64,000 nt of DNA. It comes from Acinetobacter sp. HY1485. Its GTDB lineage: Bacteria; Pseudomonadota; Gammaproteobacteria; Pseudomonadales; Moraxellaceae. Under the pieces are notes generated by a model. The model did not search any database and was not told where the DNA came from. It saw only the letters and a program-made list of their open reading frames with translations. The position numbers were made by a program, and so were the translations under genes. Location of the stretch: contig NZ_JANKZG010000006.1 in NCBI RefSeq assembly GCF_027568475.1, positions 1 through 64,000 on the forward strand. The letters are read 5' to 3'. Below are positions 1 through 8,523 of the stretch, piece after piece; position 1 is the first letter of the stretch, and each line of letters begins with the position of its first letter.

Positions 1-4
1 TTGT

Positions 5-119
5 GCTGGCGACCATAGCAAGAGTGAACCACCTGATCCCTTCCCGAACTCAGAAGTGAAACCTCTTTGCGCTGATGGTAGTGTGGGGTTACCCATGTGA
101 GAGTAAGTCATCGCCAGCT
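5..119 (+). rRNA. rrf: 5S ribosomal RNA
   Basis: This is the 5S component of the large ribosomal subunit and the last gene of an rRNA operon whose 16S and 23S genes lie left of the window. The terminal helix is visible: GCTGGCGA at 5-12 pairs with TCGCCAGC at 111-118. The internal stretches around CCACCTGATCCC and GAACTCAGAAGTGAAAC are the conserved 5S core. The 115-nt length and the sequence fit Acinetobacter 5S as I remember it. The exact ends are inferred from the helix. Confidence 0.96.
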
Positions 120-128
120 CATTATTCA

Positions 129-155
129 AAGCCCCTCAATGAGGGGCTTTTTTTA
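129..155 (+). terminator. rRNA operon terminator
   Basis: The stem GCCCCTC / GAGGGGC with a 3-nt loop is followed by seven T residues, ten bases after the 5S gene. The T run overlaps the stop codon of the convergent DJ-1/PfpI gene. The A residues on the left side are too few for an efficient terminator in the other direction. Confidence 0.9.
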
Positions 156-698
156 TGCCTCTAATTTACTTAAAATTGCTTGATTAAATGCAGGAATATC
201 ATCAGGGCAGCGTGAAGTAATTAATACCCAATTTTGTGCAGAACATTCATGCACTTTTTCATTTACCCAATTGGCACCTGCGTTTTCTAAGTCTAAACGG
301 ATACTATTAAAGCTAGTTAATGTTTTTCCTTTTACTTGGTTTGAATTAATAAGTAGCCAAGGAGCATGGCAAATAAAAGCGAGTATCTTATTTTGCTTTA
401 CAAACATATTAATAATATTTTGTGCATCTTGATTAACTCTCAATGTATCTGCATTGACTGTACCACCTGGTACAATTAATAAATCGTATTTGTTAGAGTC
501 AACTTCTTTGAGCGTTATATCAGGTTGTACAATGGTACTAAAATCTTTGTCTCCTTCTACTGTTTGTACATTAGCGATTTCTATCGCTGCATGTGTGACG
601 GATATATGATAGTTTTTTAGCATCTCCAATGGTTTTATCAGTTCGTCTTTTTCTATACCAAAATTACTTGTAATAATTAATACTTTTTTATCACTCAT
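153..698 (-). CDS. DJ-1/PfpI family protein
   Basis: This is a class I glutamine amidotransferase-like protein of the DJ-1/PfpI superfamily, about 181 residues. The nucleophile-elbow motif FICHAP, with the presumed reactive Cys followed by His, lies near residue 110. The early PGG motif (LLIVPGGT) is also typical. Members include proteases, deglycases, chaperones and stress proteins, and the sequence does not decide between these. I prefer the second ATG (position 698): AAGGA lies 8 nt before it, whereas the upstream ATG at 707 overlaps that Shine-Dalgarno. It is a single gene, convergent with the rRNA operon. Confidence 0.85.
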   Translation of the reverse strand: MSDKKVLIITSNFGIEKDELIKPLEMLKNYHISVTHAAIEIANVQTVEGDKDFSTIVQPDITLKEVDSNKYDLLIVPGGTVNADTLRVNQDAQNIINMFVKQNKILAFICHAPWLLINSNQVKGKTLTSFNSIRLDLENAGANWVNEKVHECSAQNWVLITSRCPDDIPAFNQAILSKLEA

Positions 699-821
699 CA
701 AGATCATCCTTATTTTTTGTTATATCAGCCTACTTTGATTTTACGTAGTAAAGTGTAATTTTATGATGTTAATTTAATGTAGTATTTTGCTATTTTGTCT
801 TATTAATAGTCTATTTTTTTG

Positions 822-827
822 TATAAT
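822..827 (+). promoter_or_regulatory. Putative -10 box for the mla operon
   Basis: A perfect TATAAT lies about 50 nt before the mlaF start, inside a T-rich stretch. No -35 box with good spacing is clear; the nearest TTGTCT at 795-800 is 21 bp away. The promoter is therefore tentative. Confidence 0.4.
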
Positions 828-875
828 TCGCAATAGTTCTTACCTAAATTAAGTAAGCAGGAAAGCATCTTCAAT

Positions 876-1685
876 ATGAATAATTTAGTGTCGGATGCTC
901 TGATTGAAGTGAAGGGTTTGAGCTTCAAAAGAGGAAACCGAGTCATTTATGACAATATAAATCTGAATATAAAAAAAGGTCAGATTACTGCAATTATGGG
1001 CCCTTCGGGTACAGGTAAAACAACATTACTGCGCTTAATTGGTGGGCAGCTTGTTCCTGATACTGGCTCAGTGCTATTAGATGGCCAAAATATTGCACAA
1101 ATGAGTAGACATCATTTGTTTAAAGCACGTGCAAGAATGGGTATGCTTTTTCAAAGTGGCGCTTTATTTACTGATATGAGCGTTTATGAAAATGTTGCTT
1201 TTCCTTTGCGTGCACATACAAAACTATCTGAAAATTTAATTGCTGAACTAGTTGCTTTGAAATTAGAGTCAGTTGGATTACGTGGTGCTGAAAAAATGAT
1301 GCCGTCAGAACTCTCTGGCGGTATGAATCGCCGAGTGGCATTAGCGCGCGCAATTGCACTAGATCCTGATTTAATTATGTATGATGAGCCTTTTGCTGGG
1401 CAAGATCCGATTGTAATGGGTGTTCTAACTCGACTTATTCGCTCTTTAAGAGAGGCGTTAGATCTCACAACAATCATTGTGTCTCATGATGTGGCTGAAA
1501 CAATTTCTATCGCTGATTATATTTATATTGTAGCCGAAGGAAAAGTGCAAGGCGAAGGAACACCTGAGCAACTCAAGCAACATGAGTCAGCATTTGTTCA
1601 ACAATTTTTAAATGGCTACGTAGAAGGCCCTGTTGATTTTCAATTTAGCCATGAACCTTATCTAAACCAAGAGGTGAATGCATGA
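876..1685 (+). CDS. mlaF: Phospholipid transport ABC ATPase MlaF
   Basis: This is the cytoplasmic ATPase of the MlaFEDB inner-membrane complex, which moves glycerophospholipids between inner and outer membranes and maintains outer-membrane asymmetry. The ABC motifs are complete: Walker A GPSGTGKTT (42-50), Q-loop Gln 93, signature LSGGM (146-150), Walker B with Glu 171 (LIMYDE) and the switch His 204. At 269 residues it is the usual length. It is the first gene of mlaFEDCB, and its stop overlaps the mlaE start (ATGA). Confidence 0.96.
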   Translation: MNNLVSDALIEVKGLSFKRGNRVIYDNINLNIKKGQITAIMGPSGTGKTTLLRLIGGQLVPDTGSVLLDGQNIAQMSRHHLFKARARMGMLFQSGALFTDMSVYENVAFPLRAHTKLSENLIAELVALKLESVGLRGAEKMMPSELSGGMNRRVALARAIALDPDLIMYDEPFAGQDPIVMGVLTRLIRSLREALDLTTIIVSHDVAETISIADYIYIVAEGKVQGEGTPEQLKQHESAFVQQFLNGYVEGPVDFQFSHEPYLNQEVNA

Positions 1686-2461
1686 ATGCGATTGCCTTAT
1701 TAGGTCAGCGTGTAATAGAACGCATACAAGGAATTGGCGTTGCGACTTTAATGTTGTTTCAAATCATTTTATCTTTACCCACTAAGCTAGGTATACGACT
1801 ATTTATTCAACAAATGCATCGCGTAGGGGTGATGTCTTTTCTGATTATTGCTGTTTCAGGTTTGTTTATTGGTCTTGTAATTGGTTTGCAAGGCTATAGC
1901 ATTTTAGTAAATGTGGGTAGTGAGTCTATGCTTGGTACAATGGTCGCATTGACCTTATTGCGTGAGCTTGCACCTGTAGTTGCTGCCTTATTGTTTGCTG
2001 GGCGTGCAGGTTCTGCATTGACAGCAGAAATTGGCTTGATGAAAGCGACAGAACAATTGTCTAGTATGGAAATGATAGGTGTTGATCCTTTAAAACGTAT
2101 TGTTTCTCCACGTTTATGGGCAGGTATTATTAGCTTACCGATGCTAACCGTAATTTTTGCAGCAATTGGTATTTTTGGTGGCAAAATGGTGGGTGTTGAC
2201 TTTTTGGGTGTGGATCAAGGGTCATTCTGGAGTGGAATGCAAGCATCTGTACAGTTCAAGCACGATGTAATGAATGGTATTGTAAAGAGTATTATTTTTG
2301 CTGTGCTGTGTACATGGGTTGCCGTTTATCAAGGATATACATGTGTACCAACGTCAGAAGGTATTTCTTCTGCGACAACAAAAACAGTTGTGTATTCATC
2401 TTTATGTGTTTTAGGTTTTGATTTTGTACTGACTGCGGTCATGTTTGGAGGGGTATCATGA
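1682..2461 (+). CDS. mlaE: Phospholipid transport permease MlaE
   Basis: This is the transmembrane subunit of the Mla ABC transporter, 259 residues with about five hydrophobic helices. The conserved MlaE-family segment ELAPVVAALLFAGRAG is near residues 96-111, followed by the Glu-rich coupling region (AEIGLMKATEQ) that contacts the ATPase. It overlaps mlaF by 4 nt and mlaD by 4 nt, which indicates translational coupling. Confidence 0.96.
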   Translation: MNAIALLGQRVIERIQGIGVATLMLFQIILSLPTKLGIRLFIQQMHRVGVMSFLIIAVSGLFIGLVIGLQGYSILVNVGSESMLGTMVALTLLRELAPVVAALLFAGRAGSALTAEIGLMKATEQLSSMEMIGVDPLKRIVSPRLWAGIISLPMLTVIFAAIGIFGGKMVGVDFLGVDQGSFWSGMQASVQFKHDVMNGIVKSIIFAVLCTWVAVYQGYTCVPTSEGISSATTKTVVYSSLCVLGFDFVLTAVMFGGVS

Positions 2462-3102
2462 AATCTCGTGTAAGTGAGCTGACCGTTGGTATTTTTGTTA
2501 TTGTTTTTGGATGTGCTTTATTCTTTTTAGCCATGAAAGTAAGTGGCCTATCGGGTAATAATTTAAGTAATAGTTATGAGATGTCTGCAACGTTTGATAA
2601 CGTGAATGGTTTAAAAACGCGTGCTAAGGTCACTATGAGTGGTGTAACGATTGGTCGTGTAGATTCAATTACATTAGACCCAATTACGCGTTTGGCAAAA
2701 GTAACTTTTGATTTAGATGGTAAGTTAACCACCTTTAATGCAGATGAATTAAAACAAGTCCAAAAATCTTCTTTAGAAGATTTGCATTATAGCAGTGATT
2801 ATCAACAAGCCAAACCTGAACAACAAAAAGAAATGGAAAAACAACTATTAAGCAACATGACAGCCATTACAAATATTGATTCAGATGCTTATATTATGGT
2901 GGCAACGAATGGTTTGTTAGGTGAGAAATACTTAAAAGTTGTGCCAGGTGGTGGTTTGTCTTATCTTAAAAAAGGTGCAAGTATTAGTAATACGCAAGGT
3001 ACAATGGATCTTGAAGACCTAATTAGTAAATTTGTGACAGGTATGGGTAAATCTGCTCCAAGTACAGAAGCAACAAAAACTGAGCCTTCTTTTGCAGAAT
3101 GA
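2458..3102 (+). CDS. mlaD: MCE-domain lipid-binding protein MlaD
   Basis: This is the periplasmic substrate-binding subunit, anchored by one N-terminal helix (about 8-28), which forms a hexameric ring on MlaE. The MCE core is seen in ATFDNVNGLKTRAKV and GVTIGRVDSI, and the central loop in TNGLLGEKYLKV. At 214 residues it is longer than the E. coli protein (183 by memory). The extra length is a charged, Gln/Lys/Glu-rich insert of roughly 45 residues (about 88-135) between MCE strands, containing AKPEQQKEMEKQ. The mlaE overlap fixes the start. Confidence 0.95.
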   Translation: MKSRVSELTVGIFVIVFGCALFFLAMKVSGLSGNNLSNSYEMSATFDNVNGLKTRAKVTMSGVTIGRVDSITLDPITRLAKVTFDLDGKLTTFNADELKQVQKSSLEDLHYSSDYQQAKPEQQKEMEKQLLSNMTAITNIDSDAYIMVATNGLLGEKYLKVVPGGGLSYLKKGASISNTQGTMDLEDLISKFVTGMGKSAPSTEATKTEPSFAE

Positions 3103-3113
3103 TTGAGGATATT

Positions 3114-3737
3114 ATGAATACAATTTTAAAATGTGCAGTTGGTATTTTTGCAACAACAACAGTTGGTTCAGCAATTGCTGCTCCTGCTGAGGCACCATCG
3201 GCATTTGTTCAACGTGTGGCAGATGGGCTAATTGGTCGTTTAAAAACAGACCATGCACAATTACAGAATAATCCTGCGGCAGTAAATGCGATTGTAAAAC
3301 AAAACTTAGAACCTTATGTTGATTCACAAGCATTTACTCGCATTGTGATGGGTACGTATGCATCTCCACAAAACAGTACAGCACAGCAACGTGCAGCCTT
3401 TGAAACAAACTTACGCCAAAGTTTAATTCAAAATTATGGTTCAGCATTAGCAAAATACTCTAATCAAAGTTATAGCTTACGTCCATTTAAACCTGCTGCA
3501 GGTGCTTACCAAGTTGTAACGCTTGATTTTGTGAACCAAGGACAAAAAACGCCTGTTGCGTTTCAGCTAGCTGATAATAATAATCAGTGGAAAATCCGTA
3601 ATATGAATGTTGCAGGCATTGATTTAGGTTTACAGTTCCGTAATCAGTTTGCATCTACAGTACAACGTAATGGTGGAAACTTAGATAAGGCTATTGCAAC
3701 ATTTAAACCAGATGCAAATGCAGCAGTGAAAAAATAA
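3114..3737 (+). CDS. mlaC: Periplasmic phospholipid shuttle MlaC
   Basis: This soluble periplasmic carrier passes phospholipid between the MlaA complex in the outer membrane and MlaFEDB. A signal peptide ends at an AIAAPA-type site around residue 23. The rest matches the MlaC/Ttg2D family, including the DFVNQGQKTPVAF region. An ATG at 3099 overlaps the mlaD stop. I prefer 3114, because GAGG lies 5 nt before it and this start gives a normal signal peptide. The family usually has about 210 residues; here it has 207. Confidence 0.93.
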   Translation: MNTILKCAVGIFATTTVGSAIAAPAEAPSAFVQRVADGLIGRLKTDHAQLQNNPAAVNAIVKQNLEPYVDSQAFTRIVMGTYASPQNSTAQQRAAFETNLRQSLIQNYGSALAKYSNQSYSLRPFKPAAGAYQVVTLDFVNQGQKTPVAFQLADNNNQWKIRNMNVAGIDLGLQFRNQFASTVQRNGGNLDKAIATFKPDANAAVKK

Positions 3738-3738
3738 A

Positions 3739-4008
3739 GTGGTTGAGCTAAAAGGTCAGCGACTTATTGTGACAGGCAAAATTGATTTTACAAATGCCAA
3801 TCAAATATTTGAGCAAGGTAAACAATATTTGTCTGCATGCAATTCTGTAGATTTAGGTGCTTTAGAACAGGGTAATACATTAACGTTAGCTGTTTTAGTG
3901 CAGTGGTTACGCTTAGCACCTCAGCTTAGTTTTGAGAATATTCCTGAAAAGATGATGAAGATTATTCAATCTTGTCATTTAGAAAACGTAATAAAAAAGG
4001 CATCGTAA
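3739..4008 (+). CDS. mlaB: STAS-domain protein MlaB
   Basis: This small cytoplasmic STAS protein binds MlaF and is needed for MlaFEDB assembly and activity. At 89 residues it is slightly short for the family. The pattern of a β-strand start (GQRLIVTGKIDF), an asparagine-containing helix and a DLGALEQGNTLTLAVL segment fits STAS, with the usual Ser/Thr region near residue 50. The start is GTG, one base after the mlaC stop, and no strong ribosome binding site is seen. It is the last gene of the operon and its stop lies inside the terminator hairpin. Confidence 0.85.
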   Translation: MVELKGQRLIVTGKIDFTNANQIFEQGKQYLSACNSVDLGALEQGNTLTLAVLVQWLRLAPQLSFENIPEKMMKIIQSCHLENVIKKAS

Positions 4009-4024
4009 TGATGCCTTTTTTTAT
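3994..4024. terminator. Bidirectional terminator, mlaB/corA
   Basis: The stem GGCATC / GATGCC around GTAAT is flanked by six A residues on the left and seven T residues on the right, so it can act on both strands. It ends the mla operon and the convergent corA gene. The mlaB stop codon lies in the hairpin. Confidence 0.92.
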
Positions 4025-5031
4025 ACCCATTTTTTCCAACGGAAATAGATATATGGACCAATAAATGCGACTATCAAAAACAAAGATACGATAATTAAAC
4101 TCATAGAGCTATGAGAAAATGGTAGTTCATCAATATTCATACCATACATACTGGCAATGAGCATAGGAGGTGCTAGCATACTTGGTAAAATAGAGAATCG
4201 ACGAATGGTATCGTTTTGTTCGGTATTAATGAATCCTGATGTCGTATCAAGTAAGAAACGCACTTTTTGGAATAAAAAAGCATTATGTTCGACTAACGAG
4301 CGTACATCTTCATTCATCTCACGGATTTCACCATCGTAAATATGGCTACCTAGAGCACGAGGGCGCGATAAAAAAGTCAAAATTCGGCGTAAGTCGATGA
4401 GACATAATTGCGCTTTTCCTAACATATCTTCTTGTTGGGCAAGGCGGGTAATCATGTCATCTAAATCTAGATTTTTCTCGCGGTTATGATTGTTGAGTAC
4501 TTCTGTAGAATACTTTTCTAAATCTTTATGGATATCTTCTAAGATATCTGCAAGTTCATCTAATTTGGCTTCAAATAATCCAAGTAAGATCCAAATGGGG
4601 TCTTTATAGTCAATATCGTAATCATTACGACGTGCACGTGCTCTAAATGCTCGAAAAGCAACTAATTTTTCGCCACGTAAGGTCAGTAAACGTTCTTTAT
4701 CTAAAATAAAGGCAACGGTTTGAACAGTTGCAAGCATTTGACTATCTTCGTCGTGACTTTCGACTTGGTAGTTTCTATTTTTGGTTAAAAAGTAGGTGCT
4801 GACATGTAAAATGCCATCGTCATCGCGATAAAAACGTGCAGAAGATGAAATATCTTCTAACGACTTCAACGTCGGTAAGTTTTGTTGGTAGGCATCTACA
4901 ACCCATTGCTGTTCTTCTTGCGAGGGCGCAATCAAATCAATCCACACCAACTCAGGATGTAAATCAAATCCACCATTAATGGTTGCATCTTCCAGACTAC
5001 CACGCTCTGTGGCATAAAAAGCTTCAAGCAT
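4021..5031 (-). CDS. corA: CorA family divalent-metal transporter
   Basis: This is an inner-membrane Mg2+/Co2+ channel of the CorA family (2-TM-GxN), 336 residues. It has a long cytoplasmic α/β and helical N-terminal part. Two C-terminal membrane helices follow, with the selectivity motif YGMN at residues 296-299. The tail is basic (RWKKWV). All this is typical of CorA; a Zn-specific ZntB-like role is less likely but not excluded. It stands alone, convergent to the mla operon. Confidence 0.92.
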   Translation of the reverse strand: MLEAFYATERGSLEDATINGGFDLHPELVWIDLIAPSQEEQQWVVDAYQQNLPTLKSLEDISSSARFYRDDDGILHVSTYFLTKNRNYQVESHDEDSQMLATVQTVAFILDKERLLTLRGEKLVAFRAFRARARRNDYDIDYKDPIWILLGLFEAKLDELADILEDIHKDLEKYSTEVLNNHNREKNLDLDDMITRLAQQEDMLGKAQLCLIDLRRILTFLSRPRALGSHIYDGEIREMNEDVRSLVEHNAFLFQKVRFLLDTTSGFINTEQNDTIRRFSILPSMLAPPMLIASMYGMNIDELPFSHSSMSLIIVSLFLIVAFIGPYIYFRWKKWV

Positions 5032-5148
5032 CGGTGTCTATCTCCTGTTGGTAGGATGAAGGTGAACGATGCGTGTATTTTAGACAAGGAACTGAATCTG
5101 TTCTATAAAAAAAATCTAATTTAGGTTGTTTTTAGTACAAAAAATACA

Positions 5149-5739
5149 TCAAGTTACAACTGCAAGGCAAAGCGCTTCAATTTTAGTGCATCCTATTTTC
5201 TGTAATTGTTGTTTTACTGCATCAAGTGAAGCACCTGTGGTCATCACATCATCAATAATTAAAACATGCCGATACCGTACAGATAAGTTTGGACAGCGAC
5301 TAAATTGTTGATAAATCCCACTTAAGCGTTCGGCACGGGTTAGATTTTTTTGGTGATGATCTGCTTGGCGAATTAAGGGCGACCAAATAGGAATATTTTG
5401 TTTCTTTGCAATCGCTTTAGCAAGTAGTTGTGCTTGGTTATAGCCCCGTTGTTTTAAACGATAGTCTGAAATAGGCATAGGAACCACTGCTTGAAACTGA
5501 GGAAGGTCTATGGTTTCTAAGATACGGTTAAACAGGGGTAAGTAGTGTACGTCTTGTTTGTATTTAAAATTTTGTATTAGGCGATTAAGGGGATATTGAT
5601 AGATACCTGCACTATAGATTGTGAGGTCATCTTTATAAATTACTTGTGGTTGCAGTTGTAAGTGTTCCCAACAATCGGCACAAACAATTCTACGTGTAAG
5701 ACTTTGATGGCATAAAACGCAAAATTTAAACATAAGCAT
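5149..5739 (-). CDS. comF: ComF family phosphoribosyltransferase-like protein
   Basis: This protein is linked to DNA uptake during natural transformation in naturally competent bacteria. The N-terminal zinc-binding motif has two CxxC pairs (CVLC at 7-10, CADC about residues 19-22). The C-terminal phosphoribosyltransferase loop VLIIDDVMTTGAS follows near residue 165. At 196 residues it is slightly short for the family. It starts inside the last codons of recG (14-nt overlap), which points to co-transcription. Natural competence is well known in Acinetobacter. Confidence 0.9.
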   Translation of the reverse strand: MLMFKFCVLCHQSLTRRIVCADCWEHLQLQPQVIYKDDLTIYSAGIYQYPLNRLIQNFKYKQDVHYLPLFNRILETIDLPQFQAVVPMPISDYRLKQRGYNQAQLLAKAIAKKQNIPIWSPLIRQADHHQKNLTRAERLSGIYQQFSRCPNLSVRYRHVLIIDDVMTTGASLDAVKQQLQKIGCTKIEALCLAVVT

Positions 5740-7744
5740 AGCGGGGAGCTTGGGGTAACCAACGGTTGAGGAGTGCTTCGGCTTGGTGTGGGTAGTCTTT
5801 AAGCATTTGCTGTGCTACGTGATGTGCTTGGTTAAGTAAATGTTCATCGCGTTCTAATTTTGCCACCTTAAAGCCCATATCTCCTGTTTGTTTGGTACCT
5901 AAAAGCTCACCTGGTCCACGAATTTGCAAGTCTTTTTCTGCAATAACAAAACCGTCATTACTTTCTTTTAAGGTTGCTAAACGCTCATGTCCATTTTGAG
6001 ACAGGGGTGTTTTATATAATAAAATACAAAAACTTGCTTGGTCACCACGCCCAACGCGCCCTCGTAATTGGTGTAATTGAGACAAGCCTAACCGTTCTGC
6101 ATTTTCAATGACCATAATAGTTGCATTGGGTACATCTACACCAACTTCAATAACAGTTGTTGCAACCAACAGCTGAATTTTATTTTCTTTAAATGCCTGC
6201 ATGACCGTTTGTTTTTCGTCAGCTTTCATTTTGCCATGTACTAGACCAACATTGAGGTTTGTAAATCGTGTTTTGAGTTCTTCATAAGTGGCTTCAGCTG
6301 CCTGTGCATCGAGCGTTTCAGATTGTTCTACTAATGTGCAAACCCAATAGGCTTGTTTACCTTGTTGTTCTGCAATGCGTTGTAAGACTTGCTCACGCCG
6401 TTCAATGGGTATTGTTACGGTTTGAATAGGGGTGCGTCCAGGAGGTAATTCATCAATAGTGGAGGTATCTAAATCGCCATAGGCACTCATTGCAAGTGTG
6501 CGTGGAATAGGGGTTGCTGTCATTACCAACTGATGTGGCGCACCTTTATTGCGTAAAGCAAGGCGTTGATCTACACCAAATCTATGTTGTTCATCAATAA
6601 TGACAAGCCCTAACTTTGCAAATTGTACACTGTCTTGAAACAGGGCATGTGTTCCAACAATAAGCTGAGATTGACCTGTTTGTACGGCATGTTGTGCAAC
6701 CTCACGCGCTTTACCTTTTTGCTTACCCGAAAGCCAGCTGACTTGAATGCCAAGCGGTTCAAACCATTTTTTGAAATTGATGTAGTGTTGTTCTGCCAAA
6801 ATTTCGGTAGGTGCCATAATGGCCACTTGCCAACCTGATTCGAGTGCATGGCAAGCAGCAATAGCGGCCACAACAGTTTTACCTGCACCTACATCACCCT
6901 GCACAAGCCGTAACATTGGTTTTGGTTGCTGTAAGTCATTAAGTATTTCTTTTGATACACGTTGTTGCGCTTGAGTAGGTACAAAACTTAAACGCTGTAA
7001 AAACGTATTTAAAAAAGATTCACTTGGATGAATACGAGGCGACGGCATATTCTGAATATAAGCACGCCGTGACAATAAGCTAATTTGATGGGCAACGAGT
7101 TCTTCAAAAATAAGGCGTTGCTGTGCAGGATGTTGACCTTGCAACAGTTGTTGCATGTGTGCATTAAGTGGAGGATGGTGGATGTAATTTAATGCATCTT
7201 TAAGCGCATAGCCATTGGTAAATTGTTTGGGAAGAAGTTCAGGTAAGTTGTGAGCATATTGATTAAAAGCCTGCTCAATATAATCACGAAACTTACTTTG
7301 TGTTAGCCCTTCTGTGGTGGGGTAAATAGCTGTAAGTTGTGTTTTAGATAAAGTAGCAATGGGTAAAATTTCGGGATGATAAAGCTCTAAACCACGTGCG
7401 CCCACACGTACTTCACCAAACACACGCACATGCTCCCCCACAGCAAGCCGATCAATGAGTCCTTTATAAAAATGGTAAAAACGTAGTGTGACGTGTCCAA
7501 ATTCATCTTCTAACAAGACTGCCATTGATTTACGTTTACCTGTTGGAAAATCAACAGATTTTACCGTTCCTTCGAGTAAGTAAGTACGTCCAACTTGAAT
7601 TTGGTTCATTGCAACAACAGTGCTACGATCTTCATAGTCACGTGGCAGATGAAACAGTAAATCATCTGTTGTAAAAATATGAAGTTTTTCGAGTAGTGCA
7701 GCAATACTGTTGCCTATACCTTTTAGTTCTTGAATGACAGCCAT
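5726..7744 (-). CDS. recG: ATP-dependent DNA helicase RecG
   Basis: This superfamily 2 helicase reverses stalled replication forks and migrates Holliday junctions. It has an N-terminal wedge/OB domain with FHLPRDYEDRS near residue 32, Walker A GDVGAGKTVVA, a DEQH box (IIDEQHRFG), and C-terminal motifs LVHGKMKADEK and QLRGRVGRG. At 672 residues it is slightly shorter than E. coli RecG. It lies upstream of comF. The start codon is only 5 nt from that of the divergent gene and no Shine-Dalgarno is seen. Confidence 0.96.
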   Translation of the reverse strand: MAVIQELKGIGNSIAALLEKLHIFTTDDLLFHLPRDYEDRSTVVAMNQIQVGRTYLLEGTVKSVDFPTGKRKSMAVLLEDEFGHVTLRFYHFYKGLIDRLAVGEHVRVFGEVRVGARGLELYHPEILPIATLSKTQLTAIYPTTEGLTQSKFRDYIEQAFNQYAHNLPELLPKQFTNGYALKDALNYIHHPPLNAHMQQLLQGQHPAQQRLIFEELVAHQISLLSRRAYIQNMPSPRIHPSESFLNTFLQRLSFVPTQAQQRVSKEILNDLQQPKPMLRLVQGDVGAGKTVVAAIAACHALESGWQVAIMAPTEILAEQHYINFKKWFEPLGIQVSWLSGKQKGKAREVAQHAVQTGQSQLIVGTHALFQDSVQFAKLGLVIIDEQHRFGVDQRLALRNKGAPHQLVMTATPIPRTLAMSAYGDLDTSTIDELPPGRTPIQTVTIPIERREQVLQRIAEQQGKQAYWVCTLVEQSETLDAQAAEATYEELKTRFTNLNVGLVHGKMKADEKQTVMQAFKENKIQLLVATTVIEVGVDVPNATIMVIENAERLGLSQLHQLRGRVGRGDQASFCILLYKTPLSQNGHERLATLKESNDGFVIAEKDLQIRGPGELLGTKQTGDMGFKVAKLERDEHLLNQAHHVAQQMLKDYPHQAEALLNRWLPQAPRYAYV

Positions 7745-7749
7745 ATATT

Positions 7750-8523
7750 ATGCATATTTTATTTATAGGTTATGGTAAAACATCCCAACGCGTTGCAAAA
7801 CAATTATTTGCAGCAGGGCATCAAATTACTTCGGTCAGTTTATCTAAAAAAACAGATCATTTTGCACATCATCTATATCAAGATGTGAATACGTTAGATT
7901 TAACACATATTGAGCCAATAGATTGTGTTTATATTTTATTAAGTCCTAAAGAGGATTATAACGCAACGTATGTGCAAACCGCACCGCAAATTTTAGATGC
8001 GCTCAGCCATCACCCTGTTAAACGTTTGATTGTGGTGTCATCTACCCGTGTATATAACGGACATGTAGCACAAGACATTAATGACGAAACGCCATTAAAA
8101 CCGAGTGATGAAAAAGGGCAATTGTTACAGCAGATGGAACAGTTGTATCAACATGCATATGGCGAAAAGTGTGTAATTGTACGACCAACAGGTATTTATG
8201 GCACAAGCGTGGCAAGAATGATAAAACTTGCCCAAACCACACAGACATATACGCAGTGTCATTGGTCAAACCGTATTCATATCGATGATTTGAGTGGTTT
8301 TTTGGCATCGCTTGCCACACAAAAGACAGTACGACAAAGCTATATTGCAAGCGATTCTGTGCCTTATCCATTGCATGAAATTATTTTATGGTTTCAACAA
8401 CAGCTAGAATTGCCTCAATTAACGTATATACCACAGCAAGAAACAGGCAAAAAAATTAAAGCAAACCATATGCAAGTGACACATACAGATTGCTTTAAGG
8501 TATATCAATCACTTCTTTTTTGA
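7750..8523 (+). CDS. NAD(P)-binding epimerase/dehydratase-like protein
   Basis: This is an atypical short-chain dehydrogenase/reductase of the YeeZ-like group, 257 residues. The N-terminal nucleotide-binding motif is IGYGKTSQ (residues 6-13). SSTRVY near 98 and a conserved RPTGIYG segment match extended SDR folds. The substrate cannot be told from the sequence. The gene runs divergently from recG with 5 nt between start codons, and its last 15 nt overlap the end of plsB on the other strand. Confidence 0.82.
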   Translation: MHILFIGYGKTSQRVAKQLFAAGHQITSVSLSKKTDHFAHHLYQDVNTLDLTHIEPIDCVYILLSPKEDYNATYVQTAPQILDALSHHPVKRLIVVSSTRVYNGHVAQDINDETPLKPSDEKGQLLQQMEQLYQHAYGEKCVIVRPTGIYGTSVARMIKLAQTTQTYTQCHWSNRIHIDDLSGFLASLATQKTVRQSYIASDSVPYPLHEIILWFQQQLELPQLTYIPQQETGKKIKANHMQVTHTDCFKVYQSLLF

